Source of the DNA: Hydractinia symbiolongicarpus
Taxonomy: Eukaryota > Cnidaria > Hydrozoa > Anthoathecata > Hydractiniidae
NCBI RefSeq assembly: GCF_029227915.1
Contig: NC_079881.1
Coordinates: 2,418,001-2,482,000, forward strand
Direction: 5' to 3'
Length of the DNA: 64,000 nucleotides
Under the pieces are notes generated by a model. That model was not told where the DNA came from and made no database searches. It saw only the letters and a list, made by a program, of their open reading frames with translations. Below are positions 38,963 through 53,120 of this stretch, piece by piece (within the stretch, counting starts at the first letter, position 1; the number at the start of each line of letters is the position of its first letter). A program made the position numbers and the translations under genes.

Positions 38963-41900
38963 TAAATTTTTAAATGAAGTGCTACCACAGCACCCAGTGT
39001 AATCGCTGAGTTCCGGCAATCATGTCAAATTAAGAAGAATGTTATTTCTTGGGTCCAGTTGGCTCACTTATCACATTTATAACGTCACACTCCCAAGTTA
39101 GTTCAATTAAGTTCCACAGTCAATCGTTTCACTGTTAAAAGCAATACAACTTAGAAATATGGGAAGAAAATCACTTAATACATGTTGGTACGAATATGTG
39201 ACGCAACCGTTGTAACTCAAACGGATTTATACCGCTAGAAAGACAATGAAATGTAGTCTTTGAAACTGTCGCTATTTCTTCAGGGCATGCTAACGGCCAA
39301 GATTGGTCTAACAGTAAGAAAAGACTTATTTATCTAAATTTTTAAATAAAGCGCTACCACAGATCCTAATGTAATCGCTGAATTCCAGCCATCACGTCAA
39401 ATTAAGAAGAAAGTTATTCCTTGCAGACCAATTGGATCATCTATCACATTTATAAGGACATAGTACAGAGTCACTTCAATTAATTTCCACAGTCAGTCAT
39501 TTCACTGTTATAAGCAACACAACTTAGTAAGTATGGAAGAAAATCACTAAATACATGTTGGTACGAATATGTGACGCAACCGTTCTAACTCAAACGGATT
39601 GACACCGTTATAAAGTCAATGAAATGTAGTTTTTGAAACTGTCTCTATTTCTTCAGCGCGAACTAACGGCTGGGATTGGTCCCTCAGTAAAAAATGACTT
39701 ATTTATCTTAATTTTTAAGTAAAACTCTACCACAGCGCCCAGTGCAATCGCTGAGTTCCAGCAATCAAGTCACATTAAGAAGAATGTTACTTCTTGTAAT
39801 CAAACTGGCGCATTTATCATATTTAGAAGGTCAAAGTCCAAAATCAGTTCAGTTAAGTCCCACAGTCAAATGTTTCACTGTTAAAAGCGATGCAACCTAG
39901 TAATATCTAAATACTATCGCTAAATACATGTGGCGACGAATATGTGACGTAACAGTTGTAACTCAAACGGATTGATACCGTTAGAAAGTCAATGAAATGT
40001 AGTTTTTGAAACTGTCGCTATTTCTTCAGCGCGCGATAACGGCTAGAATTGGTCCCACAGTAAAAATTGACTTTTTTATTTAAATTTTTAAATGAAGTGC
40101 TACCACAGCGCCCAGTGTAATCGCTGAGTTCCGGCAATCATGTCAAATTAAGAAGAATGTTATTTCTTGGGTCCTGTTGGCTTGCTTATCACATTTATAA
40201 CGTCACACTCCTAAGTAAGTTCAATTAAGTTCCACAGTCAATCGTTTCACTGTTAAAAGCAATACAACTTAGAAATATCGGAAGAAAATCACTTAAAACA
40301 TGTTGGTACGAATATGTGACGCAACCGTTGTAACTCAAACGGATTGACACTGTTAGTAAGTCAATGAAATGTAGTTCTTGAAACTGTCGCTACTTCTTCA
40401 GCGCGCGATAACGGCTAGGATTGGTCCCACAGTAAAAAATGACTTTTTTATTTAAATTTTTAAATGAAGTGCTTCCACAGCGCCCAGTGTAATCGCTGAG
40501 TTCCGGCAATCATGTCAAATTAAGAAGAATGTTATTTCTTGGGTCCAGTTGGCTCGCTTATCACATTTATAACGTCACACTCCCAAGTTAGTTCAATTAA
40601 GTTCCAGAGTCAATCGTTTCACTGTTAAAAGCGATACAACTTAGTAATATCGGAAAAAAATCACTAAGTACAAGTTGGTACGAATATGTGACGCAATTGT
40701 TCTAACTCAAACGAATTGACACCGGTAGAAAGTCAATGAAATTTACTTTTTGAATCTGTCTCTATTTCTTCAGCGCGAACTAACGGCTAGGATTGGTCCA
40801 ACAGTAAAAAAAGACTTATTTATCCTAATTTTTTAATAAAGTGCTACCACAGCGCCCAGTGCAATCGCTAAGTTCCAGCAATCAAGTCAAATTAAGAAGA
40901 ATGTTACTTCTTGTAATCAAACTGGCTCATTTATCACATTTAGAAGGTCAAACTCCAAAATCAGTTCAGTTAAGTCCCACAGTCAAATGTTTCACTGTTA
41001 AAAGCGATGCAACCTAGTAATATCTGAATACTATCGCTAAATACATGTGGGGACGAATATGTGACGTAACAGTTGTAACTCAAACGGATTGATACCGTTA
41101 GAAAGTCAATGAAATGTAGTTTTTGAAACTGTCGCTATTTCTTCAGCGCGCGATGACGGCTAGGATTGGTCCCACAGTAAAAATTGACTTTTTTATTTAA
41201 ATTTTTAAATGAAGTGCTACCACAGCGCCCAGTGTAATCGCTGAGTTCCGGCAATCATGTCAAATTAAGAAGAATGTTATTTCTTGGGTCCTGTTGGCTT
41301 GCTTATCACATTTATAACGTCACACTCCCAAGTTAGTTCAATTAAGTTCCACAGTCAATCGTTTCACTGTTAAAAGCAATACAACTTAGAAATATCGGAA
41401 GAAAATCACTTAAAACATGTTGGTACGAATATGTGACGCAACCGTTGTAACTCAAACGGATTGACACCGTTAGTAAGTCAATGAAATGTAGTTCTTGAAA
41501 CTTTCGCTATTTCGTCAGCGCAAACTAACGGCTACGATTGGTCCCACAGTAAAAAATGACTTATTTATCCTAATTTTTTAATAAAGTTCTACCACACCGC
41601 CCAGTGTAATCGCTGAGTTCTAGCAATCAAGTCAAATTAAGAAGAATGTTATTTCTTGTAGTCAAACTGGCTCATTTATAATATTTATCAGGTCACAGTC
41701 CAAAGTTAGTTCAATTAATTCCCAGAGTCAATCGTTTCACTGTTAAAAGCGGTACAACTTAGTAATATCGGAAAAAAATTACAAAGTACATGTTGGTACG
41801 AATATGTGACGCAACCGTTGTAACTCAAAAGGATTTATACCGCTAGAAAGTCAATGAAATGTAGTCTTTGAAACTGTTCCTATTTATTCAGGGCATGCTA

Positions 41901-42315
41901 ACGGCCAGGATTGGTCTAACAGTAAGAAAAGACTTATTTATCTAAATTTTTAAATAAAGCGCTACCACAGATCCTAATGTAATCGCTGAATTCCAGCCAT
42001 CACGTCAAATTAAGAAGAAAGTTATTGCTTGGAGACCAATTCGATCATCTATCACATTTATAAGGACATAGTACAGAGTCAGTTCAATTAATTTCCACAG
42101 TCAATCGTTTTACTGTTAAAAGCAATACAACTTAGAAATATCGGAAGAAAATCACTTAATACATGTTGGTACGAATATGTGACGCAATCGTTCTAACTCA
42201 AACGAATTGACACCGGTAGAAAGTCAATGAAATGTACTTTTTGAAACTGTCTCTATTTCTTCAGCGCGAACTAACGGCTGGGATTGGTCCCACAGTAAAA
42301 AATGACTTATTTATC
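38963..42315 (+). repeat. 3353-bp nine-monomer tandem duplication, copy 2
   Basis: This is the second copy of the unit. Divergence resumes at about 42329, where AAATAAAGCAC replaces AAATGAAGTGC. The near-identity over 3.3 kb, in an array where neighbouring monomers differ widely, points to a very recent duplication by unequal exchange. An assembly artefact must also be considered. Confidence 0.92.
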
Positions 42316-43960
42316 TAAATTTTTAAATAAAGCACTACCACAGAGCCTAGTGTACTCGCTGAATTCAAGCAATCATGTCGAATTAAGAAGAATGTTTTTT
42401 CTTGGAGCCCAATTGGCTCATTTATAGCATTTACAAGGTCACAGTCCAGAATCAGTTCAATTAATTCCCAGAGTCAATCGTTTCACTGTTAAAAGCGATA
42501 CAACTTAGTAATATCGGAAAAAAATCACTTAATACATGTTGGTACGAATATGTGACGCAACCGTTGTAACTCAAACGGATTGACACCGTTAGTAAGTCAA
42601 TGAAATGTAGTTCTTGAAACTTTCGCTATTTCGTCAGCGCGAACTAACGGCTACGATTGGTCCCACAGTCGAAAATGACTTATTTATCCTAATTTTTTAA
42701 TAAAGTTCTACCACAGCGCCCAGTGTAATCGCTGAGTTCTAACAATCTTGTCAAATTAGGAAGAATGTTATTTCTTGTAGTCAAACTGGCTCATTTATCA
42801 TATTTATAAGATCAAAGTCCAAAATCAGTTCAATTAAGTCCCACAGTCAAACGTTTCACTGATAAGAGCGATGCAACCTAGTAATATCCGAATACTATCC
42901 CTAAATACATGTTGGTACGAATATGTGACGCAACCGTTGTAACTCAAAAGGATTTATACCGCTAGAAAGTCAATGAAATGTAGTCTTTGAAACTGTTCCT
43001 ATTTATTCAGGGCATGCTAACGGCCAGGATTGATCTAACAGTAAGAAAAGACTTATTTATCTAAATTTTTAAATAAAGCGCTACCACAGATCCTAATGTA
43101 ATCGCTGAATTCCAGCCATCACGTCAAATTAAGAAGAAAGTTATTGCTTGGAGACCAATTCGATCATCTATCAAATTTATAAGGACATAGTACAGAGTCA
43201 GTTCAATTAATTTCCACAGTCAATCGTTTTACTGTTAAAAGCAATACAACTTAGAAATATCGGAAGAAAATGACTTAATACATGTTGGTACGAATATGTG
43301 ACGCAATCGTTCTAACTCAAACGAATTGACACCGGTAGAAAGTCAATGAAATGTACTTTTTGAAACTGTCTCTATTTCTTCAGCGCGAACTAACGGCTGG
43401 GATTGGTCCCACAGTAAAAAATGACTTATTTATCTAAATTTTTAAATAAAGCACTACCACAGAGCCTAGTGTACTCGCTGAATTCAAGCAATCATGTCGA
43501 ATTAAGAAGAATGTTTTTTCTTGGAGCCCAATTGGCTCATTTATAGCATTTACAAGGTCACAGTCCAGAATCAGTTCAATTAATTCCCAGAGTCAATCGT
43601 TTCACTGTTAAAAGCGATACAACTTAGTAATATCGGAAAAAAATCACTTAATACATGTTGGTACGAATATGTGACGCAACCGTTGTAACTCAAACGGATT
43701 GACACCGTTAGTAAGTCAATGAAATGTAGTTCTTGAAACTTTCGCTATTTCGTCAGCGCGAACTAACGGCTACGATTGGTCCCACAGTCGAAAATGACTT
43801 ATTTATCCTAATTTTTTAATAAAGTTCTACCACAGCGCCCAGTGTAATCGCTGAGTTCTAACAATCTTGTCAAATTAGGAAGAATGTTATTTCTTGTAGT
43901 CAAACTGGCTCATTTATCACATTTATAAGATCAAAGTCCAAAATCAGTTCAATTAAGTCC
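41809..43960 (+). repeat. 1119-bp trimer HOR, about two copies
   Basis: Three monomers repeat at +1119. One has CTCAAAAGGATTTATACC with GGGCATGC. One has CAATCGTTCTAACTC with GAATTCAAGC and GTTTTTTCTTGG. One has TTCGTCAGCGCGAAC and CCCACAGTCGAAAATG. The CAATCG landmarks at 42475 and 43594 are 1119 bp apart. The first copy overlaps the end of the 3353-bp unit, so the trimer grew from its last monomers. Divergence begins near 43970 (CCGTTTTACTTTTAAAAG). Confidence 0.87.
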
Positions 43961-44450
43961 CACAGTCAACCGTTTTACTTTTAAAAGCAATGCAACCTAG
44001 TATTATCCGAATACTATCGCTAAATACATGTTGGTACGAATATGTGACGCAACCGTTGTAACTCAAACGGATTTATACCGCTAGAAAGTCAATGAAATGT
44101 AGTCTTTGAAACTGTTCCTATTGATTCAGGGCATGCTAACGGCCAGGATTGGTCTAACAGTAAGAAAAGACTTATTTATCTAAATTTTTAAATAAAGCGC
44201 TACCACAGATCCTAATGTAATCGATGAATTCCAGCCATCACGTCAAATTAAGAAGAAAGTTATTCCTTGGAGACCAATTGCCTCATCTATCACATTTATA
44301 AGGACATAGTACAGAGTCAGTTCAATTGAGTCCCTTAGTCAAGCGTTTCACTTTTAAAAGCGATGCAACCTAGTAATATCCGAATACTATCGCTAAATAC
44401 ATGTGGGGACGAATATGTGACGCAACAGTTGTAACTCAAGCGGATTGATA
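43961..44450 (+). repeat. Mixed monomers between trimer and dimer blocks
   Basis: Just over one monomer of satellite sequence with GGGCATGCTAACGGCC and an AATCGATGAATTCCAG right half, including a GAGTCCCTTAGTC variant of the usual CCCACAG box near 44329. Nothing other than satellite is present. Confidence 0.75.
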
Positions 44451-45940
44451 CCGTTAGAAAGTCAATGAAATGTAGTTTTTGAAACTGTCGCTATTTCTTC
44501 AGCGCGCGATATCGGCTAGGATTGGTCGCACAGTAAAAAATGACTTTTTTATTGAAATTTTTAAATGAAGTGCTACCACAGTGCCCAGTGTAATCGCTGA
44601 GTTCCAGCAATCATGTCAAATTAGGAAGAATGTTATTTCTTGTAGTCAAACTGGCTTATTTATAACATTTATCAGGTCACAGTACAAAGTTAGTTCAATT
44701 AAGTCCCACAGTCAATCGTTTCATTGTTTAAGGCGATGCAACCTAGTAATATCAGAAAAATATCGCTAAATACATGTTGGTACGAATATGTGACGCAACC
44801 GTTTAAACTCAAACGGATTGATACGGCCAAGAAGTTGATGAAATGTAGTTTTTGAGAATGTCTCTATTTCTTCAGCGCGAACTAACGCTTGGATTGGTCC
44901 CACAGTAAAAAATGACTTATTTCTCTTAATTTTTTAATAAAGCGCTACCACAGATCCTAATGTAATCGATGATTTCCAGCCATCACGTCAAATTAAGAAG
45001 AAAGTTATTCCTTGGAGACCAATTGGCTCATCTATCACATTTATAAGGACATAGTCCAGAGTCAGTTCAATTAATTCTAACAGTCGCTCGTTTCACTGTT
45101 AAAAGCAATACAACTTAGTAAGACTGGAAGAAAATCACTAAATACATGTTGGTACGAATACGTGACGCAACCGTTGTAACTCAAACCGATTGACACCGTT
45201 AGAAAGTCAATGAAATGTAGTTTTTGAAACTGTCGCTATTTCTTCAGCGCGCGATAACGGCTAGGATTGGTCGCACAGTAAAAAATGACTTTTTTATCTA
45301 AATTTTTAAATAAAGTGCTACCACAGTGCCCAGTGTAATCGCTGAGTTCCAGCAATCATGTCAAATTAGGAAGAAAGTTATTTCTTGTAGTCAAGCTGGC
45401 TTATTTATAACATTTATCAGGTCACAGTACAAAGTTAGTTCAATTAAGTCCCACAGTCAATTGTTTCATTGTTTAAGGCGATGCAACCTAGTAATATCAG
45501 AAAAATATCGCTAAATACATGTTGGTACGAATATGTGACGCAACCGTTTAAACTCAAACGGATTGATACGGCCAAGAAGTTGATGAAATGTAGTTTTTGA
45601 GAATGTCTCTATGTCTTCAGCGCGAACTAAAGCTTGGATTGGTCCCACAGTAAAAAATGACTTATTTCTCTTAATTTTTTAATAAAGCGCTACCACAGAT
45701 CCTAATGTAATCGATGAATTCCAGCCATCACGTCAAATTAAGAAGAAAGTTATTCCTTGGAGACCAATTGGCTCATCTATCACATTTATAAGGACATAGT
45801 CCAGAGTCAGTTCAATTAATTCTCACAGTCGCTCGTTTCACTGTTAAAAGCAATACAACTTAGTAAGATTGGAAGAAAATCACTAAATACATGTTGGTAC
45901 GAATACGTGACGCAACCGTTGTAACTCAAACCGATTGACA
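44451..45940 (+). repeat. 745-bp dimer HOR, two copies
   Basis: Units 44451-45195 and 45196-45940 share private markers: GGTCGCACAGT, ACAGTACAAAGTTAG, CATTGTTTAAGGCG, GAATACGTGACGC and CAAACCGATTGAC. The two copies of a 62-codon GTG-start frame at 44581 and 45326 merely reflect this duplication. The second copy is closed by CCGTTAGTAAG at 45941, where the first unit continued with CCGTTAGAAAG. Confidence 0.87.
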
Positions 45941-48900
45941 CCGTTAGTAAGTCAATGAAATGTAGTTCTTGAAACTTTCTCTATTTCTTCAGCGCGAACT
46001 AACGGCTAGGATTGGTCCCACAGTAAAAAATGACTTATTTATCCTAATTTTTTAATAAATTGCTACCACAGCGCCCAGTGCAATCGCTAAGTTCCAGCAA
46101 TCAAGTCAAATTAAGAAGAATGTTATTTTTTGTAGTCAAACTGGCTCATTTATCACATTTATGAGGTCAAAGTCCAAAATCAGTTCTATTAAGTCCCACA
46201 GTCAACCGTTTCACTGTTAAAAGCGATGCAACCTAGTATTATCCGAATACTATCGTTAAGTACATGTGGGGACGAATATGTGACGCAACAGTTGTAACTC
46301 AAACGGATTGATACCGTTAGAAAGTCAATGAAATGTAGTCTTTGAAACTGTTGCTATTTCTTCAGCGCGCGATAACGGCTAGGATTGGTCCCACAGTAAG
46401 AAAAGACTTATTTATCTAAATTTTTAAATAAAGCGCTACCACAGATCCTAATGTAATCGATGAATTCCAGCCATCACGTCAAATTAAGAAGAAAGTTATT
46501 CCTTGGAGACCAATTGGCTCATCTATCACATTTATAAGGACATAGTACAGAGTGAGTTCAATTAAGTCCCACAGTCAAGCGTTTCACTGTTAAAAGCGAT
46601 GCAACCTAGTAATATCCGAATACTATCGCTAAATACATGTGGGGACGAATATGTGACGCAACAGTTGTAACTCAAGCGGATTGATACCGTTAGAAAGTCA
46701 ATGAAATGTAGTTTTTGAAACTGTCGCTTTTTCTTCAGCGCGCGATAACGGGTAGGATTGGTCCCCCAGTAAAAAATGACTTTTTTATTTAAATTTTTTA
46801 ATAACGTGCTACCACAGCGCCCAGTGTAATCGCTGAGTTCCAGCAATCATGTCAAATTAAGAAGAATGATATTTCTTGTAATCAAACTGGCTTATTTATA
46901 AGATTTATCAGGTCACAGTCCAAAGTTTTTTCATTTAAGTCCCAGAGTCAATCGTTTCACTGTTAAAAGCGATACAACTTAGTAATATCGGAAAAAAATC
47001 ACTAAGTACATGTTGGTACGAATATGTGACGCAATCGTTCTAACTCAAACGGATTGACACCGGTAGAAAGTCAATGAAATGTAGTTTTTGAATCTGTCTC
47101 TATTTCTTCAGCGCGAACTAAGGGATGGGATTGGTCCCACAGTAAAAAATGACTTATTTATCTAAATTTTTAAATAAAGCACTACCACAAAGCCTAGTGT
47201 TCTCGCTGAATTCCAGCAATCATGTCAAATTAAGAAGAATGTTATTTCTTGGGTCCAGTTGGCTCACTTATCACATTTATAACGTCACACTCCCAAGTTA
47301 GTTCAATTAAGTTCCACAGTCAATCGTTTCACTGCTAAAAGCAATACAACTTAGAAATATCGGAAGAAAATCACTTAATACATGTTGGTACGAATATGTG
47401 ACGCAACCGTTGTAACTCAAACGGATTGACACCGTTAGTAAGTCAATGAAATGTAGTTCTTGAAACTTTCGCTATTTCGTCAGCGCGAACTAACGGCTAC
47501 GATTGGTCCCACAGTAGAAAATTACTTATTTATCCTAATTTTTTAATAAAGTTCTACCACAGCGCCCAGTGTAATCGCTGAGTTCTAGCAATCTTGTCAA
47601 ATTAAGAAGAATGTTATTTCTTGTAGTCAAACTGGCTCATTTATCACATTTATAAGATCAAAGTCCTAGAACTTAATTCAGTTCAATTAAGTTCCACAGT
47701 CAACCGTTTCACTTTTAAAAGCGATGCAACCTAGTATCATCCGAATACTATCGCTAAATACATGTTGGTACGAATATGTGACGCAACCGTTGTAACTCAA
47801 ACGGATTGATGCGGCCAAGAAGTCGATCAATTGTAGTTTTTGAAACTGTTCCTATTTATTCAGGGCATGCTAACGGCCAGGATTGCTCTAACAGTAAGAA
47901 AAGACTTTTTTATCTAAATTTTTAAATAAAGCGCTACCACAGATCCTAATGTAATCGCTGAATTCCAGCCATCACGTCAAATTAAGAAGAAAGTTATTCC
48001 TTGGAGACCAATTAGATCATCTATCACATTTATAAGGACATAGTACAGAGTCAGTTCAATTAAGTCCCACAGTCAATCGTTTCATTGTTAAAGGCGAAGC
48101 AACCTAGTAATATCAGAAAAATATCGCTAAATTCATGTTGATACGAATATGTGACGCAACCGTTATAACTCAAACGGATTGATACGGCCAAGAAGTCGAT
48201 AAAATGTAGTTATTGAGAATGTCTCTTTTTCTTCAGCGCGAACTAACAGCTTTGATTGGTCCCACAGTAAAAAATGACTTATTTCTCTTAATTTTTTAAT
48301 AAAGTTCTACCACAGCGCCCAGTGTAATCGCTGAGTTGCAGCAATCATGTCAAATTAGGAAGAATGTTATTTCTTGTAGTCAAACTGGCTTATTTATAAC
48401 ATTTATCAGGTCACAGTAAAAAGTTAGTTCAATTAAGTCCCACAGTCAATCGTTTCATTGTTTAAGGCGATGCAACCTAGTAATATCAGAAAAATATCGC
48501 TAAATACATGTTGGTACGAATATGTGACGCAACCGTTGTAACTCAAACGGATTGATACGGCCAAAAAGTTGATGAAATGTAGTTTTTGAGAATGTCTCTA
48601 TTTCTTCAGCGCGAACTAACGCTTGGATTGGTCCCACAGTAAAAAATGACTTATTTCTCTTAATTTTTTAATAAAGCGCTACCACAGCGCCCAGTGTAAT
48701 CGCTGAGTTCTAGCAATCTTGTCAAATTAAGAAGAATGTTATTTCTTGGGTCCAGTTGGCTCACTTATCACATTTATAACGTCACACTTCCAAGTTAGTT
48801 CAATTAAGTTCCACAGTCAATCGTTTCACTGTTAAAAGCAATACAACTTAGAAATATCGGAAAAATATCGCTAAATACATGTTGGTACGAATATGTGACG

Positions 48901-51900
48901 CAACCGTTGTAACTCAAACGGATTGACACCGTTAGTAAGTCAATGAAATGTAGTTCTTGAAACTTTCGCTATTTCGTCAGCGCGCGATAACGGCTAGGAT
49001 TGGTCCCACAGTAAAAAATGACTTATTTATCCTAATTTTTTAATAAAGTTCTACCACAGCGCCCAGTGTAATCGCTGAGTTCCAGCAATCATGTCAAATT
49101 AGGAAGAATGTTATTTCTTGTAGTCAAACTGGCTTATTTATAACATTTATCAGGTCACAGTACAAAGTTAGTTCAATTAAGTCCCACAGTCAATCGTTTC
49201 ATTGTTTAAGGCGATGCAACCTAGTAATATCAGAAAAATATCGCTAAATACATGTTGGTACGAATATGTGACGCAACCGTTGTAACTCAAACGGATTGAT
49301 ACGGCCAAGAAGTTGATGAAATGTAGTTTTTGAGAATGTCTCTATTTCTTCAGCGCGAACTAACGCTTGGATTGTTCCCACAGTAAAAAATGACTTATTT
49401 CTCTTAATTTTTTAATAAAACGCTACCACAGATCCTAATGTAATCGATGAATTCCAGCCATCACGTCAAATTAAGAAAAAAGTTATTCCTTGGAGACCAA
49501 TTGGCTCATCTATCACATTTATAAGGACATAGTCCAGAGTCAGTTCAATTAATTCTCACAGTCGCTCGTTTCACTGTTAAAAGCGATGCAACCTAGTAAT
49601 ATCCGAATACTATCGCTAAATACATGTGGGGACGAATATGTGACGCAACCGTTGTAACTCAAGCGGATTGATACCGTTAGAAAGTCAATGAAATGTAGTT
49701 ATTGAGAATGTCTCTATTTCTTCAGCGCGAACTAACAGCTTTGATTGGTCCCACAGTAAAAAATGACTTATTTCTCTTAATTTTTTAATAAAGTTCTACC
49801 ACAGCGCCCAGTGTAATCGCTGAGTTCCAGCAATCATGTCAAATTAGGAAGAATGTTATTTCTTGTAGTCAAACTGGCTTATTTATAACATTTATCAGGT
49901 CACAGTAAAAAGTTAGTTCAATTAAGTCCCACAGTCAATCGTTTCATTGTTTAAGGCGATGCAACCTAGTAATATCAGAAAAATATCGCTAAATACATGT
50001 TGGTACGAATATGTGACGCAACCGTTGTAACTCAAACGGATTGATACGGCCAAAAAGTTGATGAAATGTAGTTTTTGAGAATGTCTCTATTTCTTCAGCG
50101 CGAACTAACGCTTGGATTGGTCCCACAGTAAAAAATGACTTATTTCTCTTAATTTTTTAATAAAGCGCTACCACAGATCCTAATGTAATCGATGAATTCC
50201 AGCCATCACGTCAAATTAAGAAGAAAGTTATTCGTTGGAGACCAATTGGCTCATCTATCACATTTATAAGGACATAGTCCAGAGTCAGTTCAATTAATTC
50301 TCACAGTCATTCGTTTCGCTGTTAAAAGCAATACAACTTAGTAAGATTGGAAGAAAATCACTAAATACATGTTAGTACGAATACGTGACGCAACCGTTGT
50401 AACTCAAACCGATTGACACCGTTAGTAAGTCAATGAAATGTAGTTCTTGAAACTTTCTCTATTTCTTCAGCCCGAACTAACGGCTACGATTGGTCCCACA
50501 GTAAAAAATGACTTATTTATCCTAATTTTTTCATAAAGTGCTACCACAGCGCCCAGTGCAATCGCTAAGTTCCAGCAATCAAGTCAAATTAAGAAGAATG
50601 TTACTTCTTGTAATCAAACTGGCTCATTTATCACATTTAGAAGGTCAAAGTGCAAAATCAGTTCAATTAAGTCCCACAGTCAAATGTTTCACTGTTAAAA
50701 GCGATGCAACCTTGTAATATCTGAATACTATCGCTAAATACATGTGGGGACGAATATGTGACACAACAGTTGTAACTCAAACGGATTGATACCGTTAGAA
50801 AGTCAATGAAATGAAGTTTTTGAAACTGTCGCTATTTCTTCAGCGCGCGATAACGGCTAGGATTGGTCCCACAGTAAAAAATAACTTTTTTATTTAAATT
50901 TTTAAATGAAATGCTACCACAGCGCCCAGTGTAATCGCTGAGTTCCGGCAATCATGCCAAATTAAGAAGAATGTTATTTCTTGGGTCCAGTTGGCTCACT
51001 TATCACATTTATAACGTCACACTCCCAAGTTAGTTCAATTAAGTTCCACAGTCAATCGTTTCACTGTTAAAAGCAATACAACTTAGAAATATCGGAAAAA
51101 AATCACTTAATACATGTTGGTACGAATATGTGACGCAACCGTTGTAACTCAAACGGATTGACACCGTTAGTAAGTCAATGAAATGTAGTTCTTCAAACTT
51201 TCGCCATTTCGTCAGCGCGAACTAACGGCTAGGATTGGTCCCACAGTAAAAAATGACTTATTTATCCTAATTTTTTAATAAAGTTCTACCACAGCGCCCA
51301 GTGTAATCGCTGAGTTCTAGCAATCTTGTCAAATTAAGAAGAATGTTATTTCTTGTAGTCAAACTGGCTCATTTATCACATTTATAAGATCAAAGTCCAA
51401 AATCAGTTTAATTAAGTCCCACAGTCAACCGTTTCAATTTTAAAAGCGATGCAACCTAGTATTATCCGAATACTATTGCTAAATACATGTTGGTACGAAT
51501 ATGTGACGCAACCGTTGTAACTCAAACGGATTTATACCGCTAGAAAGTCAATAAAATGTAGTCTTTGAAACTGTTCCTATTTATTCAGGGCATGCTAACG
51601 GCCAGGATTGGTCTAACAGTAAGAAAAGACTTATTTATCTAAATTTTTAAATAAAGCGCTACCACAGATCCTAATGTAATCGATGAATTCCAGCCATCAC
51701 GTCAAATTAAGAAGAAAGTTATTTCTTGGAGACCAATTGGCTCATCTATCACATTTATAAGGACATAGTACAGAGTCAGTTCAATTAAGTCCCACAGTCA
51801 ATCATTTCATTGTTAAAGGCGAAGCAACATAGTAATATCAGAAAAATATCGCTAAATACATGTTGATACGAATATGTGACGCAACCGTTGTAACTCAAAC

Positions 51901-52150
51901 TGATTGATACGGCCAAGAAGTCGATGAAATGTAGTTTTTGAGAATGTCTCTATTTCTTCAGCGCGAACTAACAGCTTTGATTGGTCCCACAGTAAAAAAT
52001 GACTTATTTCTCCTAATTTTTTAATAAAGCGCTACCGCAGCGCCCAGGGTAATCGCTGAGTTCCAGCAATCATGTCAAATTAAGAAGAATGTTATTTCTT
52101 GTAGCCAAACTGGCTCATTTATCGCATTTATAAGGTCAAAGTCCAAAATC
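45941..52150 (+). repeat. Mosaic satellite zone
   Basis: About seventeen monomers with mixed left, middle and right variants and no long multi-monomer period. One segment, about 48205-48690, recurs at about 49694-50179 (offset 1489 bp, shared ACAGTAAAAAGTTAG and GTAGTTATTGAGAATG). The monomer with right half AATCGATGAATTCCAG recurs singly. An unusual insertion with an inverted repeat is at 47667-47694. No non-satellite sequence was seen. Confidence 0.82.
47667..47694. other. Unique insertion forming a 10-bp inverted repeat
   Basis: Where other monomers read AAGTCC-AAAAT-CAGTTC, this one reads AAGTCC, then 12 bases (47667-47678), then CAGTTC. GAACTTAATT (47669-47678) is the exact reverse complement of AATTAAGTTC (47685-47694), with loop CAGTTC. 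The new bases are thus an inverted copy of the bases just downstream. Confidence 0.85.
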
Positions 52151-53120
52151 AGTTCTATTAAGTCCCACAGTCAACCGTTTCACTGTTAAAAGCGATGCAA
52201 CCTAGTATTATCCGAATATTATCGCCAAATACATGTGGGGACGAATATGTGACGCAACAGTTGTAACTCAAACGGATTGTTACCGTTAGAAAGTCAATGA
52301 AATGTAGTTTTTGAAACTGTCGCTATTTCTTCAGCGCACGATAACGGCTAGGATTGGTCCCACAGTAAAAAATGACTTTTTTTATTTAAATTTTTAAATG
52401 AAGTGCTACCACAGCGCCCAGTGTAGTCGCTGAGTTCCGGCAATCATGTCAAAGTAAGAAGAATGTTATCTCTTGGGTCCAGTTGGCTCACTCATCGCAT
52501 TTATAACGTCACACTTTCAAGTCAGTTCAATTAAGTTCCACAGCCAATCGTTTCACTGTTAAAAGCAATACAACTTAGAAATATCGGAAGAAAATCACTT
52601 AATACATGTGGGGACGAATATGTGACGCAACAGTTGTAACTCAAACGGATGGATACCGATAGAAAGTCAATGAAATGTAGTTTTTGAAACTGTCGCTATT
52701 TCTTCAGCGCGCGATAACGGCTAGAATTGGTCCCACAGTAAAAAATGACTTTTTTATTTAAATTTTTAAATGAAGTGCTACCACAGCGCCCAGTGTAGTC
52801 GCTGAGTTCCGGCAATCATGTCAAATTAAGAAGAATGTTATTTCTTGGGTCCAGTTGGCTCACTCATCGCATTTATAACGTCACACTTCCAAGTTAGTTC
52901 AATTAAGTTCCACAGTCAATCGTTTCACTGTTAAAAGCAATACAACTTAGAAATATCGGAAGAAAATCACTTAATACATGTGGGGACGAATATGTGACGC
53001 AACAGTTGTAACTCAAACGGATTGATACCGTTAGAAAGTCAATGAAATGTAGTCTTTGAAACTGTCGCTATTTCTTCAGCGCGCGATAACGGCTAGGATT
53101 GGTCCCACAGTAAAAAATGA
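52151..53120 (+). repeat. Local run of near-identical monomers
   Basis: Consecutive monomers share GTGTAGTCGCTGAG, CTCACTCATCGCATTTA and CAATACAACTTAG joined to CACTTAATACATGTGGGGACG. The last combination, joining the left edge of one subfamily to the TGTGGGGACG of another, occurs at about 52590 and 52963. The chimeric monomer was therefore itself duplicated at one-monomer spacing. Confidence 0.8.
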
